This document shows positions 14,472-27,000 of a DNA stretch of 38,827 nt, piece by piece. The position numbers were made by a program, and so were the translations under genes. How positions within the stretch are numbered: position 1 is the first letter of the stretch; each line of letters begins with the position of its first letter. This stretch comes from Actinomycetes bacterium. Its GTDB lineage: Bacteria; Actinomycetota; Actinomycetes; Streptosporangiales; Streptosporangiaceae. Below the pieces are notes generated by a model. The model saw only the letters and a program-made list of their open reading frames with translations. It was not told the DNA's origin and ran no database searches. Where the stretch lies: NCBI GenBank assembly GCA_021793235.1, contig JAJYTD010000039.1, positions 1 through 38,827 of the forward strand. Reading direction: 5' to 3'.

Positions 14472-15934
14472 ACAACTTCATCGTCCCCAAGCGCGGGGAC
14501 AAGACGACCCCGCTCGTGCTGTACCTGTTCGGGCCGGGGCGAGCCAATGAGCACCGGGATCAGCGGGTCATCGCGGCGGACGGGACGCTTGGCATCGCCG
14601 ACGGAACCGAACTGGACATCAACGACCCGGGCGACCGCGCCGAGATCATGGCGTTGGCCGCGCAGATGGATGCGCACCGCAAGGCGATGGGCGTCCAGAT
14701 GCCCGGTGGTCATGTGTGGCATTGCGCGATCTCGCTTCCGCCCGGAGAGAAGCTGACCGATGCGCAGTGGGCTGAGGCAGCGCGGACGGCGATCTCCGCG
14801 ATGGGGTTCGACGACTCCTCCGGCCGGGCGCCGTGCCGGTGGCTCGCGGTCTACCACGGCCCGTCTCTCAAGGGGAACGAGCACATTCATCTCGCCGTGA
14901 ACCTCGTACGGGAGGACGGCACGTTCGCCACCATCTGGCGGGACCGCAAGACGATGAGCCGGGTGTGCGCGGAGCTGGAACGGCGGTTCGGGTTGAGCGT
15001 AGTCCACGGCCGAGCCGGCGCGGGCATGCCGGGACTGAGCCGGGCCGAGATCGAACGGGCGGCGCGGGAAGGAGCGGCCGAGCCTGACCGGATCCGCCTG
15101 GCGCGCATCGTTCGCGGGTGCGCCGCCGCGGCGAGGACCGAGGCCGATTTCGTCCAGCGGCTGCGACGCGCGGGAGTGATGGTCCGGCCTCGATACGCTC
15201 CGGGCGGACAGACGCGCGTGGTCGGGTACTCGGTGGCGTTGCGCGAACCCGCCGGCGCACCGGGCCGCAGCGGGACGCGTGTGTGGCTTGGAGGCGGACG
15301 GTTGGCCCGCGACCTGACGCTGACGCGGCTGCGTGAGCATTGGAAGACCTCGCCGCAGCTGGAAGCAGAAGCGGTTGCGGAGTGGTCGCGGCGTCGTGGT
15401 TCGCAGATGCCGCGCTCGGCGGCGTACCGGGCCAACAGCTGGGAGCAGGCCGCGGCCGTGGTCAACCGGGTTCGTCGCGAGCTGGCCGCGGTTCCGCCGG
15501 ACGCCGGCGCGGTGTGGGCGGGTGCGGCCAGGGAGGCCGCCGGTGTGCTCGCGGTGTGGTCGATGCGGTTGGAGGTGCACCGTCCCGGGCCGCTGGCGGC
15601 CGCCGCCGACGCGCTGGCACGGTCGGCGCAGACCCCCATCGGTGCGCCCCGGGCCTGCCGAACCGGACGGCTCCGGGACATGCGAGGTGTGGCGATGGTG
15701 GCGTCGGCGGCGGACGCCGGCGCGGGCGAGCGGATGCTGATGCGTCAGCTCATCCGGCTCATCGAGACGATCGCCGACATGCACCAGGCGCGAGGGCAGG
15801 CACGGCAGGCCGCCGCTCTTGCCGCCGCTGCCCGCACAGAGCTTGCGCGAGTCCAGATGTACCGCGCAGAGCCGATCACCGCAGGACCACCTCCCTTCAC
15901 CTCGCCCCGCCCAGATCGCGGCATCGGTCGCTGA
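14468..15934 (+). CDS. Relaxase / mobilisation protein (MOBP, MobA/VirD2-like)
   Basis: A 488-residue protein starting with GTG at 14468. The N-terminal half holds the relaxase core: a candidate catalytic tyrosine near residue 19 (LVLYLFGPGR), the WHCAISLPPGE strand, and the HxH metal motif in GNEHIHLAVNLV that coordinates the divalent ion. The C-terminal part (from ~residue 210) is helical and positively charged, probably for DNA or coupling-protein contacts. It nicks oriT, stays attached to the 5' end and is led to the VirD4/TraG protein (32769-34535) for transfer. Actinomycete relatives of this relaxase are common on plasmids and integrative elements. Start and length are normal for the family. 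Confidence 0.85.
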   Translation: MNNFIVPKRGDKTTPLVLYLFGPGRANEHRDQRVIAADGTLGIADGTELDINDPGDRAEIMALAAQMDAHRKAMGVQMPGGHVWHCAISLPPGEKLTDAQWAEAARTAISAMGFDDSSGRAPCRWLAVYHGPSLKGNEHIHLAVNLVREDGTFATIWRDRKTMSRVCAELERRFGLSVVHGRAGAGMPGLSRAEIERAAREGAAEPDRIRLARIVRGCAAAARTEADFVQRLRRAGVMVRPRYAPGGQTRVVGYSVALREPAGAPGRSGTRVWLGGGRLARDLTLTRLREHWKTSPQLEAEAVAEWSRRRGSQMPRSAAYRANSWEQAAAVVNRVRRELAAVPPDAGAVWAGAAREAAGVLAVWSMRLEVHRPGPLAAAADALARSAQTPIGAPRACRTGRLRDMRGVAMVASAADAGAGERMLMRQLIRLIETIADMHQARGQARQAAALAAAARTELARVQMYRAEPITAGPPPFTSPRPDRGIGR

Positions 15935-15969
15935 CCCCCGTCCGCCCCCTCCACAGAATCGAGAGCCCG

Positions 15970-17547
15970 ATGAGTGAGCCGAGCATTCTGGACTACGCCT
16001 CCCAGCCCAACGACACGCTGGCGGAGACGGGGCAGAAGCTGCAGACGCTGATCAGCACGGCCAACGAGTTAGCGATCGTGCTCGGGCAGCGGCGGGCGGA
16101 GCACGCCCGGGAAGCGGCCGCCCGGAGCGAGGCCGAGCGGCGGCAGGCCAAGGAACGGCAGGACGCCCTGTACGAGGCTGACCGGCTGGTGTGGCGACGC
16201 GTGTGGGACGACCGGTTCTGGAAGCGCGCGACACCTGAGCGGATCGTCGAAGCGTGGGAGGCCTGCGCGCCGTGGGCGGCGGAGGGGTTCCCCTCTGCCC
16301 GCACGACGATGGAGCACATGCACGCTGAGATCCGCGACCGGTACGGCATCGAGGTCGATCCGGTGGAGAGGCGCAGCGGCGACCTGGCACGTCTGTTCGG
16401 CCTCGACGCGGAGCAGGACGCCGAGGCGGACCGCGAAACGTCCACGTCTTCCAGGCAGGAAGACGGTCCCGCCCGGCTGGAGACGATCAGCTACCGCGTC
16501 CGCGACCTGGACGATGGCACCGTTGTCGCGTCCGATGTCGTCCATCTCGGACGCGGAGAGGGCGCCGGAACCGCCCGGCTGATTGCCGCCGAGGCCCTCA
16601 TCGAGCAAGAAGCCGCACATCCTGACCGGGAGCTGATCACCGAGGTCGTCCCCGGCGGCGACCCGCACGCCACCGGGACACCACTGCATTCACTGAACCT
16701 GGACGAGGCACGCACCGCCCTGCAGGGACAGCAGGAGGTGGTGGCGGCCGGCCGGGACGGCGACGTCCACGCTGTGAAAGCCGAGGGCGGCGCGGAGAAA
16801 GTGGCCGAGGCCCTGCGGTTCGAGCAGCGCAAGCTCCGCTCCCGCCTGCGGGAACAGGAACCCGGCATCGACGCCGAGGAGGTCCGGAGCAAGATCGCCG
16901 ACACCGGGCTGCGCCTGCGAGCAGTGGAGGCTGACCTGGACGGAGAGAACGGCGACTTGGTTGTGCAAGCGGCGGTGCTGCGCGCCGAACTGGACGAGCA
17001 GTGGTGGCAGAATGCCACACCGGCCGAGATCGGTGCGACGTGGAATCAGGTCAGCGCCTGGGGACCGGGCGCCGGGCGAGACGAAGCGCTCGAGCACCTG
17101 CGCGCCGGCGTCTACCGCCAGTACGGGAAGGATGTCCCACGCGATACGTCCTCGGACGCGCTATACGAGATGCTCACTGAGGTGATGCACCGCCGATCGC
17201 GCGGCGAGGAAGCCGAGGCATCCCGCGCGAACGAGACCAGTGAGCGGCTGGATCGCGGCGAGCCCAGCACCGCCCGAGCCGATGGCGAACGCAAGTGGGC
17301 GAACGCGCAGGCCGAGGCCGCTGAGCAGGATCGCGCCGCAGCGGCCGACTACGAGGAACTCGCGCGCAACGGGGAGTCCCAGGCGACCGAGGCCGCACGA
17401 ACGGTCTCCCAGGCCTACCCTGCGAAGCCGTCGGCGCGTCTTGACAGAGCCGCACAGAAGGGACGGCGTGGCGGTCTGGCCGGACGAGGACGTCCGGTTC
17501 AGCGCACGCCCCAACGGCAGGTCGATCAGCAAACACCGGGCCGATGA
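15970..17547 (+). CDS. Hypothetical protein with an internal domain duplication
   Basis: A 525-residue, highly charged, mostly helical protein. It contains two copies of one ~48-residue unit: residues ~80-131 (FWKRATPERIVEAWEAC... ending in YGIEV) and ~341-389 (WWQNATPAEIGATWNQV... ending in YGKDV). Both share a WW/FW-x-x-ATP-x-I-x-x-W core and an R-x-x-YG end. N- and C-terminal parts are coiled-coil-like. ATG at 15970 follows GAGAG. It sits right after the relaxase gene in the same direction, so it is probably part of the mobilisation unit. No known family was recognised. Confidence 0.7.
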   Translation: MSEPSILDYASQPNDTLAETGQKLQTLISTANELAIVLGQRRAEHAREAAARSEAERRQAKERQDALYEADRLVWRRVWDDRFWKRATPERIVEAWEACAPWAAEGFPSARTTMEHMHAEIRDRYGIEVDPVERRSGDLARLFGLDAEQDAEADRETSTSSRQEDGPARLETISYRVRDLDDGTVVASDVVHLGRGEGAGTARLIAAEALIEQEAAHPDRELITEVVPGGDPHATGTPLHSLNLDEARTALQGQQEVVAAGRDGDVHAVKAEGGAEKVAEALRFEQRKLRSRLREQEPGIDAEEVRSKIADTGLRLRAVEADLDGENGDLVVQAAVLRAELDEQWWQNATPAEIGATWNQVSAWGPGAGRDEALEHLRAGVYRQYGKDVPRDTSSDALYEMLTEVMHRRSRGEEAEASRANETSERLDRGEPSTARADGERKWANAQAEAAEQDRAAAADYEELARNGESQATEAARTVSQAYPAKPSARLDRAAQKGRRGGLAGRGRPVQRTPQRQVDQQTPGR

Positions 17548-17705
17548 CGCGGAGCGGGTGACAACCCCCCTCACAAGATGATCTTATTCTCGTCAAAGTG
17601 GGCGTCCGTGCGGCGCCCGGTGTCAGAGGACCGTGACGGACGTGCCCTGGCAGGGGGCGGAGACCAGTCGAAGTCAGACGGCCGGGCAGGGAGGGCAGAG
17701 CGGCG

Positions 17706-18002
17706 ATGAACCAGTACGGGCGCCGGGCGATGCGGCACTGGCAGGAATGGCTCCCGGAGAGGTTCCAGGAGCTGGAGGACCCTGAAGAGTTCTTCACCGA
17801 GCTCGGTGAGCAGGCCGCCGAAGAGATCGACAATCTCTCCGCCGAACTCGACGCGCAATACCCCGACCGGGACCAGGCCGGATATTCGGACCGGGTCGCC
17901 CAGCTGAGCACTTCCCGGCAGATGGCCGAGAACCAGGTCACGCGCGATCTGCTGCTGGTGGACCCGGAAGACGAGGAAAAGATCGCGCAGCTGATGGGCT
18001 GA
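17706..18002 (+). CDS. TnpV-like small protein
   Basis: A 98-residue protein with the pattern MNQYGRRAMRHWQEWLPERF...AAEEIDNLSAELDA... ending in a VTRDLLLVDPE segment, which resembles the TnpV family found on conjugative elements and near transposon genes. The similarity is by pattern only. It is acidic and helical. ATG at 17706 has a good Shine-Dalgarno (GGGAGGG). It ends 7 bp before the giant gene, so both are probably co-transcribed. A 158-bp gap upstream (17548-17705) with an AAGATGATCTT palindrome could carry the promoter for this transcript. Its role is not known; despite the family name there is no transposase nearby. Confidence 0.65.
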   Translation: MNQYGRRAMRHWQEWLPERFQELEDPEEFFTELGEQAAEEIDNLSAELDAQYPDRDQAGYSDRVAQLSTSRQMAENQVTRDLLLVDPEDEEKIAQLMG

Positions 18003-18009
18003 GCGCACC

Positions 18010-21000
18010 GTGACGGAGACACAGGACGCACGGTTCCGCCCTGAAGGGCAGGACGATCTCGCGCCGTCCGGGTCGCTGGCGCGTGTCCGGGCCAACCTGG
18101 AGGCGATCCGCCTCGTCCGCGCGCTCGACGAGGAGAAACGGCCAGCCACCAGGGCTGAGCAGCAGGTCTTGGCGCGCTGGTCGGGCTGGGGCGCCGTCCC
18201 TGCCGTGTTCGACGAGCGTGAGACCGTCGACGGACGCCCTGGGCCCGGTGTCCGTTACGAGTGGGCGCGTGAGGAGCTGCGGCGGCTCCTGTCCCCCGAC
18301 GAGTACGAGAGCGCCCGCGCCAACACCGTCAACGCCCACTTCACCGATGCCGGACTGGTCACCGCGATCTGGGACGGGCTCGGCGAGCTGGGGTTCGCCG
18401 GTGGCCGGGTGCTGGAGCCGGGGTGCGGGAGCGGCAACTTCATCGGCATGGCCCCGCCAGGCACCGACATGGTCGGCGTCGAGCTGGATCCCACCACGGC
18501 GGCGATCGCCTCGGCGCTGTACCCGCATGCGACGATCCGCAGCGAGAGCTTCGCCGCGACGCGGCTGTCCGAAGGATCGTTCGACGCGGTCATCGGCAAC
18601 GTCCCGTTCGGCTTCATTCAGCTGCGCGACCTGCGCTACAACCCTGGCCGCCGCCTGCCCATCCACACGCACTTCGTCCTGAAGTCCCTGCACCTGGTCG
18701 CACCAGGCGGCATGGTCGCGCTCATCACCTCGCGTTTCACCATGGACGGCACTACGGACGCTGCCGTGAGGGCCCGCGAACGGATGGCCGCGATGGCCGA
18801 TCTGGTCGCCGTCGTCCGGCTGCCCGATACCGCGCACCGTCGCGCCGCCGGCACGAGCGTGGTGACCGACCTGCTGATCCTGCGGCGGCGTGAGCCCGAC
18901 CGTGCACCGGACGGCGTGGCATGGGTCAACACCCCCGTCCGCCAGGTGGACGGCGAGGACATCGCGATCAACGAGTACTTCGATGCCCACCCGGAGATGG
19001 TGCTGGGCACCCTGGCGGCCAGCGGACGCCGAGAAGGGGAACTGAAGGTGGTCGGCGCCGCCGACGCGGCACCCGACCTCGTCCGGGCCCTCACCGGCGC
19101 CGCGGCGCAGGCGCGCGAGCGGAACCTGCTCATGGCGCCGTCCCCGGCCGCAGACCCCGCCACCGAACACCCCCCAGCGGTTCCAGCGGAGACTGGAGGC
19201 CGCCCCGAGTGGGTCGAGGGCTACATCGCCGCGAATGATGACGGCACCTTCACCCAGATCCAGGACGGCTTCATCGAGCCGTACGAGCCGCCCAGGATGT
19301 CGGCGGCCGAGGCCGAGGAGCTGCGGGCACTGTGCGGGCTGCGCGACACCACGCTGGCGCTGCTGGAGGCCGAAGCGCGCAACGACGAGCCGGAGATGGA
19401 CCGGCTCCGCGCCCAGCTCAACGAGCGATACGACCGCTACCTGGAGCGGTACGGGCCGGTCAACCGGGTCAGCCTGCACCCACGGATCCGCGACACCCCC
19501 GAAGGCCAAGCGCTGCGCGACCGGCTGCTGGCCGACGGCCACGCCCGCATCGCCGGCGGAACCTTCACCCTGACCGGAGACCCCGCCGAGGCCGCCGCCC
19601 TCCGTGCACGTCTCCTGAACGAGGGCCTGGCCGTCGAAGCCCCGAACGGTGAACTGCGGATGCGGCAGAGCCGCGCGGCCCGAGCCGAACGCGACCGCCT
19701 GGTGGCCGCCGGACGCGCCGAGGTCCACGGCGGCACCTTCAAGATGACGGACGAGGGCCAGACGATCGCGCTGGACGCAGGCCCCGCCGCGGTCTCGGTC
19801 ACCCGCCGCCGTCCCCGACAGGGCGGATTCCGCAGCGACCCGTTCGCGGTGCGAGTCCAAGGGCTGGAGCGATACTCGGCGCCGACTCAGACCGCCACCA
19901 AGACCGACATCTTCCGGCAGCCGGTCATGCCCGCGAGGTCGGTGCCGCGCTCTGCCGACACACCCGCTGACGCGCTGGCGATCTGCATGGACCAGCACGC
20001 CCAGGTCCGCCTGGACGTCATCGCCGGCCTCCTGGGAGTGGAGGAGCAGACCGCCCGCGAGCGGCTCGGCGACCTGGTGTTCCACGACCCCGAGCAGGAC
20101 CGGCTGGTACCCGCCGCCGAGTACCTGTCGGGCGATGTGCGGGCCAAGCTCAAACTGGCGACCGCGGCCGCCATCGACGACCCGGCCCTGCGTGCCAACG
20201 TCGATGCGCTCACCAAGGTGATCCCGGAGGACCTCGGGCCGGCCGAGATCGAGGTCCGGCTCGGCTCGGTGATCGTGGATGCCGACCACGTCCAGCAGTT
20301 CCTGCGCGAGACCCTGCAGGACGACACGATCCGCGTGTCACTGAGAGCCGACGGCGAGTGGAAGGTCCACGGCGGCCCACGCGGCGGTGTCCTGTCCACC
20401 TCCACATGGGGTACCGAGCAAGCCCCGGCGGTCTTCCTGGCCGAGCACCTGCTGAACCAGCGCGCCATCAAGGTCCACAAGAAGGTCGACAAGGCCACCG
20501 TGCTGGACGAGGAGGCCACCGAGGCCGCGCAGAGCAAGGCCGAAGAACTCAACGAGCGGTTCGGCGAATGGATCTGGGAAGACCTGGACCGCGCCGAGAA
20601 GATCGTCCGCCGCTACAACGACACCTTCAACTCGATCGTGCTGCGCAGCTACGACGACGTCGAGCTGTCACTGCCGGGCCTGAACCGCAACATCCGGCTG
20701 CACTGGTGGCAGAAGGCCGCCGTCGCCCGCATGATCGCCGAACCGGCGGTTGGGCTGTTCCACGACATGGGCGCCGGGAAGACCCTTGAGCAGATCATCG
20801 GCATGATGGAGCTGCGCCGGCTCGGCCTGATCAACAAGCCGGTCATGTGCGTGAAGAACCACATGCTCGAACAGGTCCGCGACGAGTTCATGTGGGCCTA
20901 CCCGTCCGCCCGGGTACTGTGCGCCGACAGCGACGAACTCGCCGGCGAGGGCAAGCGCCGCTTCATCGCCCGCTGCATGTCCGAGAATCCGGACGCGGTC

Positions 21001-24000
21001 ATCCTGACCCGCGGCGCGTTCGCCAGCATCAACCTCAGTCCCCAAGGCCACCGCGCCTACATCGACTACGCCGTCGACCTGTTCAGCGCCCACCAGGACG
21101 ACGACATCAGCGTCAAAGACCAGCAGACCTCGATGATGAACTTCCGGCAGAAGATCGAGGCGATCATCGAGGGCGACCCTGACGACGAAGACGACGAGGA
21201 CGACCCGGCCGCGAAGGAGCAGGGCTCCAAGAAGCGCCGGCGCCCGGGGATCGACAAGGACCCGGCACTGACCTGGGAGCACGCCGGATTCGACTACATC
21301 GTGGTCGACGAGTCGCAGGACTTCAACAACCTCTGGACACCGTCGAACGTCGAGGGAATGGACATCGGCTTCGTCCACCGGGCCATCGACCTGGAGATGA
21401 AACTGCACAGCACCCGGCAGAGATTCGGCGAGCGCGTCGTCACCTTCGCCACCGGCACACCGGTGACGAACCGGATCGTCCAGTTCCACGTCATGCAGCG
21501 ATACCTACGGCCCGACCGCCTGAAGGCCGCCGGGTTCCACTCCGCCGACTCGTGGCTGGCGACCTTCGCCGAGCAGGAGACCCGGCTGGAACTCAAGGGC
21601 GACAACACCTACGGGCCGGTGAACCGCACCAGCAAGCTCATCAACGTCCCCGAGCTGCTGCTGGACATCCACCAGTTCGGCGACTTCAAGACCGCCGACG
21701 ACATCGAACTGGAACGGCCCGCCATCACCGGCGGCAAACCCGAGGTCCGCGTCATCCCCGCCAGCCCAGAGCTGACCGACTTCCAGCAGGCCCTGTCGCA
21801 CCGGTACGCCGACGCCAGAAAGAGCCGCGGACGCAAGGGCGAGGACACCGTCGTCGCGGTCATCGGCGACGGGTTCCGCGCCGGCCAGGACCTGCGCCTG
21901 GTCAACCCCCGGCACGGCCCCCTCCCCGAGATGACCGACGAGCCGCAGAAGGTCGACGCGCTGGCCGCCGACCTGCTGGACGAATGGCGCAAGCACCGCG
22001 ACGACGTCTACCTCGACGCGGACGGCCACCCCGACCCCGTCCGCGGCAGCCTGTTCCTGGTATTCAGCAACGAGGGCGTCCCCTCCCCCGACTGGAACCT
22101 CTACGACGAGCTGCGCGAGCTGCTGGTCAAGGGCGGAATGCCTCGCAAGACGATCCGCTTCATCCACGAGACCGGCAGCGACCGCCGCAAGAAGAGCGAG
22201 CTCATGGCCGCGTGCAACGACGGGCACGTCGCGGTCCTGATCGGCTCGACAGAGAAGATGGGCGTCGGCACCAACTTTCAGCGCCGCGTCGCCGGCATCT
22301 ACAAGATGCACCCCCACTGGCGACCCGACTACGACGAACAGGAAGACGCGCGCGGCCGCCGCCCCGGCAACCAGAACTCCGAGATCTTCATCCGCAAGTT
22401 CATCACCGAGGGCTCGTACGACGTCATCCGCGCCCAGCGCTGCGAAATGAAAGCCAGTTTCCTCAGCACCCTCAAGCGCCGCGACCCCACCGTCCGGTCG
22501 ATCGAAGTCCCCGACGACGACACCCTCAGCTACGCCGAGGTCGCCGCCCTGGGCGCCGGCGACCTCCGCCTGGTGGAGAAGGCCTCGCTGGAGGCCGAGC
22601 TGAAGAAGCTCGTTCGTGCGCAGCGCAGCCACGGCCGCGAACAGACCGGACTGAAGATGACCATGCGGCAGGCAGAGCAGAGCATCCGCCAAGCCGAGAA
22701 CGCCATACGCAGCATCGACGAGGCCCTCCCCCGGCGCGTGCCCACGGCCGGCGACCGTTTCGCGATGACGATCGAAGGCACCCGACACACCAAACGCGCC
22801 GACGCTGCCACACACCTACGTACCGTGCTGCTGAAACTCTGGGACAGCACCGCACCGGACGTTCCCAAGACCGCGGACATCGGCGAGCTGGGCGGCTTCA
22901 CCATCCACGCCGACCTACGCCGCGAACGCCGTCCCGACACCGTCCTGCTGAACCTGCGGGGCGTCTACGACAGCGACGTCCTTCTCCCCCACAACAAGAT
23001 CCCGGCCGGGCACGGTCTGATCACCCGCTTGGAGAACCGGCTCGCCGACCTGGAACGCCGGCGGGAGGCGCTGGCCGCCCGCATCCCCGTCTTACGCCAG
23101 GAGATCGAGCACGCCGCCGGCAGGATCGGGCGGCCGTTCCCTGACGCGGAACGGCTCACGCAGACCCGCGCCAGGATCAGCGAACTGGAGCGAGCGCTCA
23201 CCGACGGCAGACCGCCCGAGCCGGGCCCTGACACCGATCAGAATCTGGTCGAGGACCTGGTCGACAGAGCCGTCACCGGCATCCTCGCCGAGCAGGAGCA
23301 GCCATCCCGGGAAGAGCCCGCCCCGGAAATGGTCGAGGCCGAAGAGAACGGCCACCTCGAGCAGACCCCACCAGCCGATCCGCTGCCCGCATCGACCGAG
23401 GAAGCGCCAGAAGCGTCCAGCCAGGAGAAGCCATCGCCTGCCCCGGCCGGCGGCGTTCCCGCACCGGAGCCCACACAGCCCGACACGGCCACCCCGGAAC
23501 CCACGGACCCACCGTCCCCACCGGGCATGACCCCCGAACGGCGCGCCGAACTGATCGAGGCCATGACGCTGTTGGCACCCGCCATGTTCCACGCGGGTGC
23601 CGGCGACCCCGCCCGATACGCCGTGGAGGGCATCGACAACACCCTCGCGCCCGGAGACTCGCCGGTGACGCGAGAGGAATGGGACTGGGCAGAGAGCTGG
23701 GCTCGACTCCATCATCCTGAACTCGCCGACGGTGACCGCAACGGCATCACCATCTTCCAAGAGCGGCGCCGCGAACGCATCGAGGCCGTACGGCAAGACC
23801 GCAGGGACGACGCCGCACGGATCTCCAGCCAGGCGCGAGAAGCATGGAAAAACGGAGACACCGACCAAGCGCTGCTGCTGATCGGCGAAGGGGAACGCCT
23901 CTACCCCGACGACCCGGTATGGGACAAGGCGCGCAACGCCATCCAGCGGGAACAGACCCCTTCGGAGGACAGTGCCGACGAGTTCGGTGCTGCCGGCGAC

Positions 24001-27000
24001 TCCCCTGCAGACCCGACGACCGCGGAAACCGGCGGCGACGGACAACCACCGGCGTCTGAACCCGAGCCTCTACCGGACACAGAACTCCAAGCCGTCCCGC
24101 CACAGGCCGACTCATCGACGCCGGTCCCCTCGGAATCAGCCGAACCGGCCGCCGACGATTCCCCGGCCGCCGAGGACACCACAGCGGCCGAACCTTCGCA
24201 GAACACGGCCGCGCCGGGCCCATCGGCGAGTGAATCGGCGCCCACCCCTGCCCACGATGCTGACGCTCAGGTCGGTGATGGAGGTCAGATGCCCCAACAG
24301 CCCGCGGACGCCGCCGGTCCCTGGGCCGCCCGGATCCGCATCGATGACTCCCTCGCACGGCCGACGGTGAGGGGCACCAGGTTCGAGGACACAGAGCTCA
24401 GAGAGGTGCTGCGGGACCATGGATTCCGTTGGCGCCGAGCGCGCGAACTCTGGGAGTACTCCGGGCCGCCGGGTGCGAAGGCCGCGGCGGCTCAAGCCGT
24501 CCGCGACAAGGTCGCCGAGCTGGACCGCGCCGAGTCCGCACAGGACGCCGCCGCACCGAAACGCTCGTACCCGCCGACCGCGCAACAGCAGGCCATCATC
24601 GACGCCGCGGTCACGCAGAAGCTCGACGTCGCCGTCCAGGCCCTCGCCGGCACCGGCAAGACCTCCACCCTGAACATGGTCGCCGAACGGGTCGCCGAAG
24701 CCTCGCCCGAGACACGCATCGTCTACATCGCGTTCAACGCCTCGATCGCCAAGGAGGCCCGAGAGACGTTCGGCTCGAACGTCACCTCGGTGACCGCGCA
24801 CGCCCTGGCACTGCGGAGCCTGCGCACCAGCCCGTTCGCCGACAAGACCGCGCAGATCGGCAAGGGCATCCGGCATCCCGGCGACATCGCCGACCTGCTG
24901 AACCTCGAAACGGTGGAGTACCTCGACTACGACGGTGAGCCCCAGGAACTGGCGCCGTCCGTCCGCGCGCAGCTCGCCATGGCGGTGGTGCGGAAGTTCC
25001 GAGAGTCCGCCGATCCCCAGATCACCCAGGCGCATCTGCCCGATGCGCTGATGGCATTCCCCGCTACCGACTCGACCGTCCTGGACACGGCCCGACGGAT
25101 CTGGAACGACATTGCCGACCCATCCAACGCCCGCCTACTGGAGGGCGACCGACCGCGCGCCATCCTGTTCGACCACGACGACTACCTGAAGCTATGGGCG
25201 CTGTCCCGGCCGCGGATCGACGCCGACCTGATCTTCTTCGACGAAGCACAGGACATCAACGGCGTGCTGCGCCAAGTCGTCCAGGACCAGCCGACCCAGA
25301 CGATCGTCGTGGGCGATACCTACCAGTCGATCTATGGCTTTCGTGGCGCCGAGGACGCCTTGGCGGACTGGCCCGCCGACGTCACCCTTCCCCTCACCCA
25401 ATCCTGGCGCTTCGGGCCCCGGATCGCCGGACGCGGTGACGACTTCCTACGCCTTCTCAACGCGCCCTACGAACTCACCGGCAACCCCGCCCTTGACTCC
25501 ACCGTCGGCCAGATCACCGACCCCGACGCGATCCTGTGCCGGACGAACGTCGGCGTGGTGAGCGAGGTCTTCCGAGCCTTCGACGCTGGCAAGCGCGTTG
25601 CGCTCGTCGGAGGTGGGGGCGAGATCTCCAAGCTGGCCCGAGCGGCCAAGGACCTTAAAGCAGGGCGCGGCACCAAGCATCCCGAGCTGTCGCGCTTCGC
25701 CACGTGGGCGGACGTCGAAGAGGCCGCCCGGGAGGAGCGGGCCCTGCAACCGTTCGTCCGGCTCATCGACCAGCATGGACCTGACGAACTGCTCCGCATG
25801 GTCGACAACCTGGCGGACGAGGGAGCCACCGGCGCCGCAGCGCCCGATGTGGTGGTGTCGACCGCGCACAAGGCCAAGGGGCGCGAATGGGACCGGGTCC
25901 GCATCGCCGACGACTTCTACAGGCCCAAGTATCACGAATCCGGATCGATTGAGTCGCTGCCGCCGGCCGAGGAGCTGCGCTTGTCCTATGTGGCTGTGAC
26001 CCGGGGGCGCCAGGCCGTCGACCTTGGATCCTTGGATTGGATTGAGGACGTCGCCCCCGGCATCGCCACGGCTCCGGCCTTGGACGACCGGCAGGCCACA
26101 GAAACCGCCATTCAGGAGGCTCCCCCTCGCGAACCCGAACCGGTCAGGGACCCGGTGCCCGAGCCCTCTCCCGCACCCGTGCCTGCGGCGGCCGACGTGC
26201 CGCTCGTCCCGCCGCAAGCCGAGGCCCCCGCGGCAGAGGAGGTCATCTCTGAACCGGTGAACGAGCAGTCCGCCCCCACACCGCCGGCAAAGCCCGCAAC
26301 GACACCGCGAGTCGCCGCATCCCACCGCTCCGAAGAGAACAAACGGCAACCGGCTCAGGAGCCGGCCGGCCAGATCGACCTCTTCGCCGAAGTCGAGCCC
26401 ACCGTTCCCGACGCCACGGACGAGGCGACTCCAGAGCCAGACCTCCCCGCACCCGAAGATGGGCCGGACGGACCCGACGTGTCGACCGCGCCGAGCTCTT
26501 TCACGTCCGCCGACCCGGCACCCGCCACAAAATTCCCCGCCGCAACGAGTTCCGCTGTCCAAGAGCCGGACGGCCCAGGCAACACGCCGCCGCATCTGTC
26601 TGGCTTGGACGATGCGCTCACGGCACTGGCCGAAGCCCATTTCGAATCCCTCTCAGAACCGGCGGCCGACGATGAGACCTCGCCCCCGCCCGAGGCGGAG
26701 AACGACCCACCGAGCCCTACCGCCGATGAGCAACTGAGCCCGGCAACGACATCCGAACCTCCGCTCCCACCCATCCCGGACGTGGTGGAAAGAGATGACA
26801 CGGCCGCGGCCTCGTTCGGCGACATCCACGCCGCGTTCGAGTCGATCAAACGCGCCCTGGAAGACCCGGACATGAGCATCGACATCACCGAGGCGATCGC
26901 GGCTGTACACGGGGCCAGCATTCCTCCGCAGGCCGATCCGCGGGGAGAAGAACGTCCTGTGTCCCCCGTGCCACCCGCAGGAGTCGATGACGCTCTTACC

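Noticed and set aside
17706-18002. TnpV-like gene as sign of a transposon
   Set aside because: No transposase, terminal inverted repeats or target duplication are seen around it.
17938-20289. 783-residue open frame on the minus strand under the giant gene
   Set aside because: It mirrors the plus-strand gene with its recognisable SAM and helicase-leading domains; long antisense frames are common at this GC content.
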